In this document: positions 7,169 through 8,697 of the stretch, one piece after another
Numbering within the stretch: position 1 is the stretch's first letter
How the letters are laid out: each line of letters starts with the position of its first letter
Assembly (NCBI GenBank): GCA_016199605.1
Contig: JACQGJ010000507.1
Location: forward strand, 1-8,697
Reading direction: 5' to 3'
Origin: Armatimonadota bacterium
GTDB taxonomy: Bacteria > Armatimonadota > Abditibacteriia > CG2-30-59-28
DNA length: 8,697 nucleotides
Notes under the pieces: generated by a model
What the model saw: only the letters and a program-made list of their open reading frames with translations
What the model was told of the DNA's origin: nothing
The model's database searches: none
Made by a program: the position numbers and the translations under genes

Positions 7169-8578
7169 ATGACAACAATAGGTAAGCTCAAACACTCGGT
7201 ACGGGACGCGCGCTGGTACCACAGCCTCGCCCACACCCCTGGACAGGTCTCGGCAAAGACCTCGCTGATGCGGAGAGTGCTGGCGACCTTTGAGATGCAC
7301 TTCGACGCTCGCGAGCATCGGGAGGTTTTCGTCCACTTTGTTCCGGGGCGGGTTGAGTTTCTCGGCAAGCATACGGATTACGCCGGTGGGCACAGCCTCG
7401 TCCTGGCGGTGGACCGGGGCTTTCTTTGCATGAGCACGAAGAACGGGACGAACCGTGTTCGTATCGCGGAGTGTGAAGACGGAACGGCCGCCTATCCTCC
7501 CGCCGACTTCGAGGTCTCCTCACGGCTGGAGCATGGACCTGGTGACTGGACCAACTACCCCAAGACGATGGTGCAACGAGTTGCCCTGAACTTCTCTCGC
7601 TCGGTCAAGCTGGAGGGCGTGGACGTGGCCTTCGGTTGTGACCTCCCCATCGGTGGCGGCATGAGCGGTTCCTCGGCTTTGATGATCATGACCTACTTTG
7701 CTTTGGCGCAGCCCAACCGCCTGGAAGAGTCGAAGAAGTACCAGCGCAACCTCCGGAACAATCTTGATCTCGCCATGTACCTCGCCTGCGTCGAAAATGG
7801 CCAGAGCTTTCGAGAATTGGCCGGACAGAAGGGAGTGGGGACCTTCGGCGGCTCAGAAGATCACACTGAGATTCTGAATGGACGGCGGGGAATGCTGTCC
7901 CTCTTCCAGTTCTGTCCGACCGTTCACAAGGCTGAACTGGCCTGGAAAGAGGAGTGGGTTCTCGCCCTGTGCTATTCCGGCGTGCGTGCCGAGAAAACCA
8001 AAGCCGCGATGGCACACTACAACCGGGCGGCAGAGCGAGCGAGACTGGTGGTGGAGGCGTACAACGATCAATACAAGACGGACTACAGGCTGATGCGGGA
8101 GATTGTCGAGGAGAATCCGGCTCGAACGCTGCCACATCTACTGGACCGGCTGCAGTTCGCCACCAGAAACGCGGCTCCCGAAGACGATCTGCCGGGCCGA
8201 TTTCGTCAGTTCTTCGTCGAGGACCGGGAGATCATCCCCCAAACCGCCTCTGCCTGGATTCGCAGAGACCTCTGCGCACTGGGGAGGCTCATTGATGTTT
8301 CCCACCGCAACTCCAAGAAATACCTCTGGAACATCGTGCCGGAGATCGATTTCCTCCAGCGTTCTGCGCGGGAGTTGGGGGCGATCGCCTCTTCGGGATT
8401 CGGAGCCGGGTTTGGGGGAAGTGTCTACGCTCTCATTCCAAGGGACACCGCCACCAGTTTCCTTGAGGAATGGAGGAAGGGCTACCTTCAGAAGCACCCT
8501 CAATCGGCAACGGAAAGCCAATTCCTGATGACAACACCGGCCAGTTGCGCTCAGGAGATGTTCGTCAATTCCCACTGA
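7169..8578 (+). CDS. Galactokinase-like GHMP sugar kinase with altered sugar-site signature
   Basis: Predicted cytoplasmic ATP-dependent kinase making a sugar 1-phosphate. All three GHMP motifs are present. Motif 1 is GRVEFLGKHTDYAGG (60-74), the galactokinase signature, but with Lys67 where galactokinases have Glu (GEHTDY). His68 and Asp70, which contact the sugar in GalK, are kept. Motif 2, LPIGGGMSGSSAL (159-171), is the ATP phosphate loop. GGSEDHTEIL (227-236) aligns with the GalK segment G.MDQ and keeps the catalytic Asp as D231, with Glu and His replacing its neighbours. Motif 3 is SGFGAGFGGSVYALIP (409-424). At 469 aa it is clearly longer than a typical bacterial GalK (about 380 aa), with an extra N-terminal stretch of about 35 residues and a longer middle region. 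Kinase activity is likely. Galactose itself is uncertain; arabinose, fucose, a uronic acid or another sugar is possible. The gene is not named galK for this reason. Confidence 0.88.
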   Translation: MTTIGKLKHSVRDARWYHSLAHTPGQVSAKTSLMRRVLATFEMHFDAREHREVFVHFVPGRVEFLGKHTDYAGGHSLVLAVDRGFLCMSTKNGTNRVRIAECEDGTAAYPPADFEVSSRLEHGPGDWTNYPKTMVQRVALNFSRSVKLEGVDVAFGCDLPIGGGMSGSSALMIMTYFALAQPNRLEESKKYQRNLRNNLDLAMYLACVENGQSFRELAGQKGVGTFGGSEDHTEILNGRRGMLSLFQFCPTVHKAELAWKEEWVLALCYSGVRAEKTKAAMAHYNRAAERARLVVEAYNDQYKTDYRLMREIVEENPARTLPHLLDRLQFATRNAAPEDDLPGRFRQFFVEDREIIPQTASAWIRRDLCALGRLIDVSHRNSKKYLWNIVPEIDFLQRSARELGAIASSGFGAGFGGSVYALIPRDTATSFLEEWRKGYLQKHPQSATESQFLMTTPASCAQEMFVNSH

Positions 8579-8610
8579 GGGACTATCCAAGTACAACGCC
8601 GCGTCTTTTC

Positions 8611-8697
8611 TGTTGTGAGACAGTTGCATGCCTGCCCTGCGGGCGGGAGTCGAACGCGGTAGGCTACGGGGTTCGACAGTGCAACTGTCTCACAACA
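8611..8697. repeat. 87-bp palindromic element with 18-bp perfect inverted arms and two inner hairpins
   Basis: The left arm TGTTGTGAGACAGTTGCA (8611-8628) is the exact reverse complement of 8680-8697, the last 18 bases of the window, so the pairing may extend further. Between the arms are two more inverted repeats: CCTGCCC (8631-8637) with GGGCGGG (8641-8647), pairing with one G-T wobble over a TGC loop, and GTCGAAC (8649-8655) with GTTCGAC (8671-8677). The whole folds as a three-way junction. It lies 32 bp after the kinase stop. It could be a MITE or REP-like repeat, a mobile-element end, or a transcribed structure ending the operon. No T-run is visible because the window stops there. Confidence 0.7.

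Noticed and set aside
8380..8389. GGCGATCGCC palindrome, similar to the cyanobacterial HIP1 octamer
   Set aside because: Seen once, inside the kinase coding sequence; no sign of the high frequency that defines HIP1, and the gene content does not suggest a cyanobacterium.
8649..8680. tRNA T-arm-like sequence (GTTCGAC) in the terminal palindrome
   Set aside because: No acceptor stem, anticodon arm or D-arm can be assembled; the bases are explained by the inner inverted repeat.

Overview
The window is GC-rich bacterial DNA with every gene on the + strand. It has clear Shine-Dalgarno sites, one signal peptide with an AxA cleavage site and one good sigma-70-type promoter. The gene families point to a free-living polysaccharide degrader. 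The DUF5060 plus GH5-like enzyme, the GHL-type hydrolase, the Gfo/Idh/MocA protein and this style of nucleotidyltransferase are frequent in Armatimonadota, Planctomycetota, Acidobacteriota and related phyla. The sequence alone does not settle the phylum.

Region 1 (1-6092) is a probable three-gene operon. A large multidomain clan GH-A glycoside hydrolase is cut at its 5' end by the window edge. It is followed after 18 bp by a secreted hydrolase-like protein with an N-terminal carbohydrate-binding-like sandwich and a GHL/DUF187-like barrel. After 46 bp comes a Gfo/Idh/MocA-family NAD(P)-dependent oxidoreductase. The likely theme is breakdown of an external glycan followed by redox handling of a released sugar. 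The substrate cannot be read from the sequence.

Region 2 (6093-6316) is a 224-bp intergenic gap. It contains a GC-rich interrupted inverted repeat (a weak terminator candidate), a promoter with a 17-bp spacer (6200-6228) and a 14-bp dyad lying on the predicted transcription start.

Region 3 (6317-8578) is a tight two-gene operon. It encodes a sugar-1-phosphate nucleotidylyltransferase-like protein and, 15 bp later, a galactokinase-like GHMP kinase whose sugar-binding signature reads GKHTDY instead of GEHTDY. Together they could convert a free sugar to its 1-phosphate and then to an NDP-sugar, a kinase plus pyrophosphorylase salvage route. This is the most interesting functional hypothesis in the window.

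Region 4 (8579-8697) starts 32 bp after the kinase. It holds an 87-bp structured element with perfect 18-bp inverted arms enclosing two smaller hairpins. It runs exactly to the window edge and looks like a MITE/REP-like palindromic repeat or a structured RNA/terminator rather than a gene.
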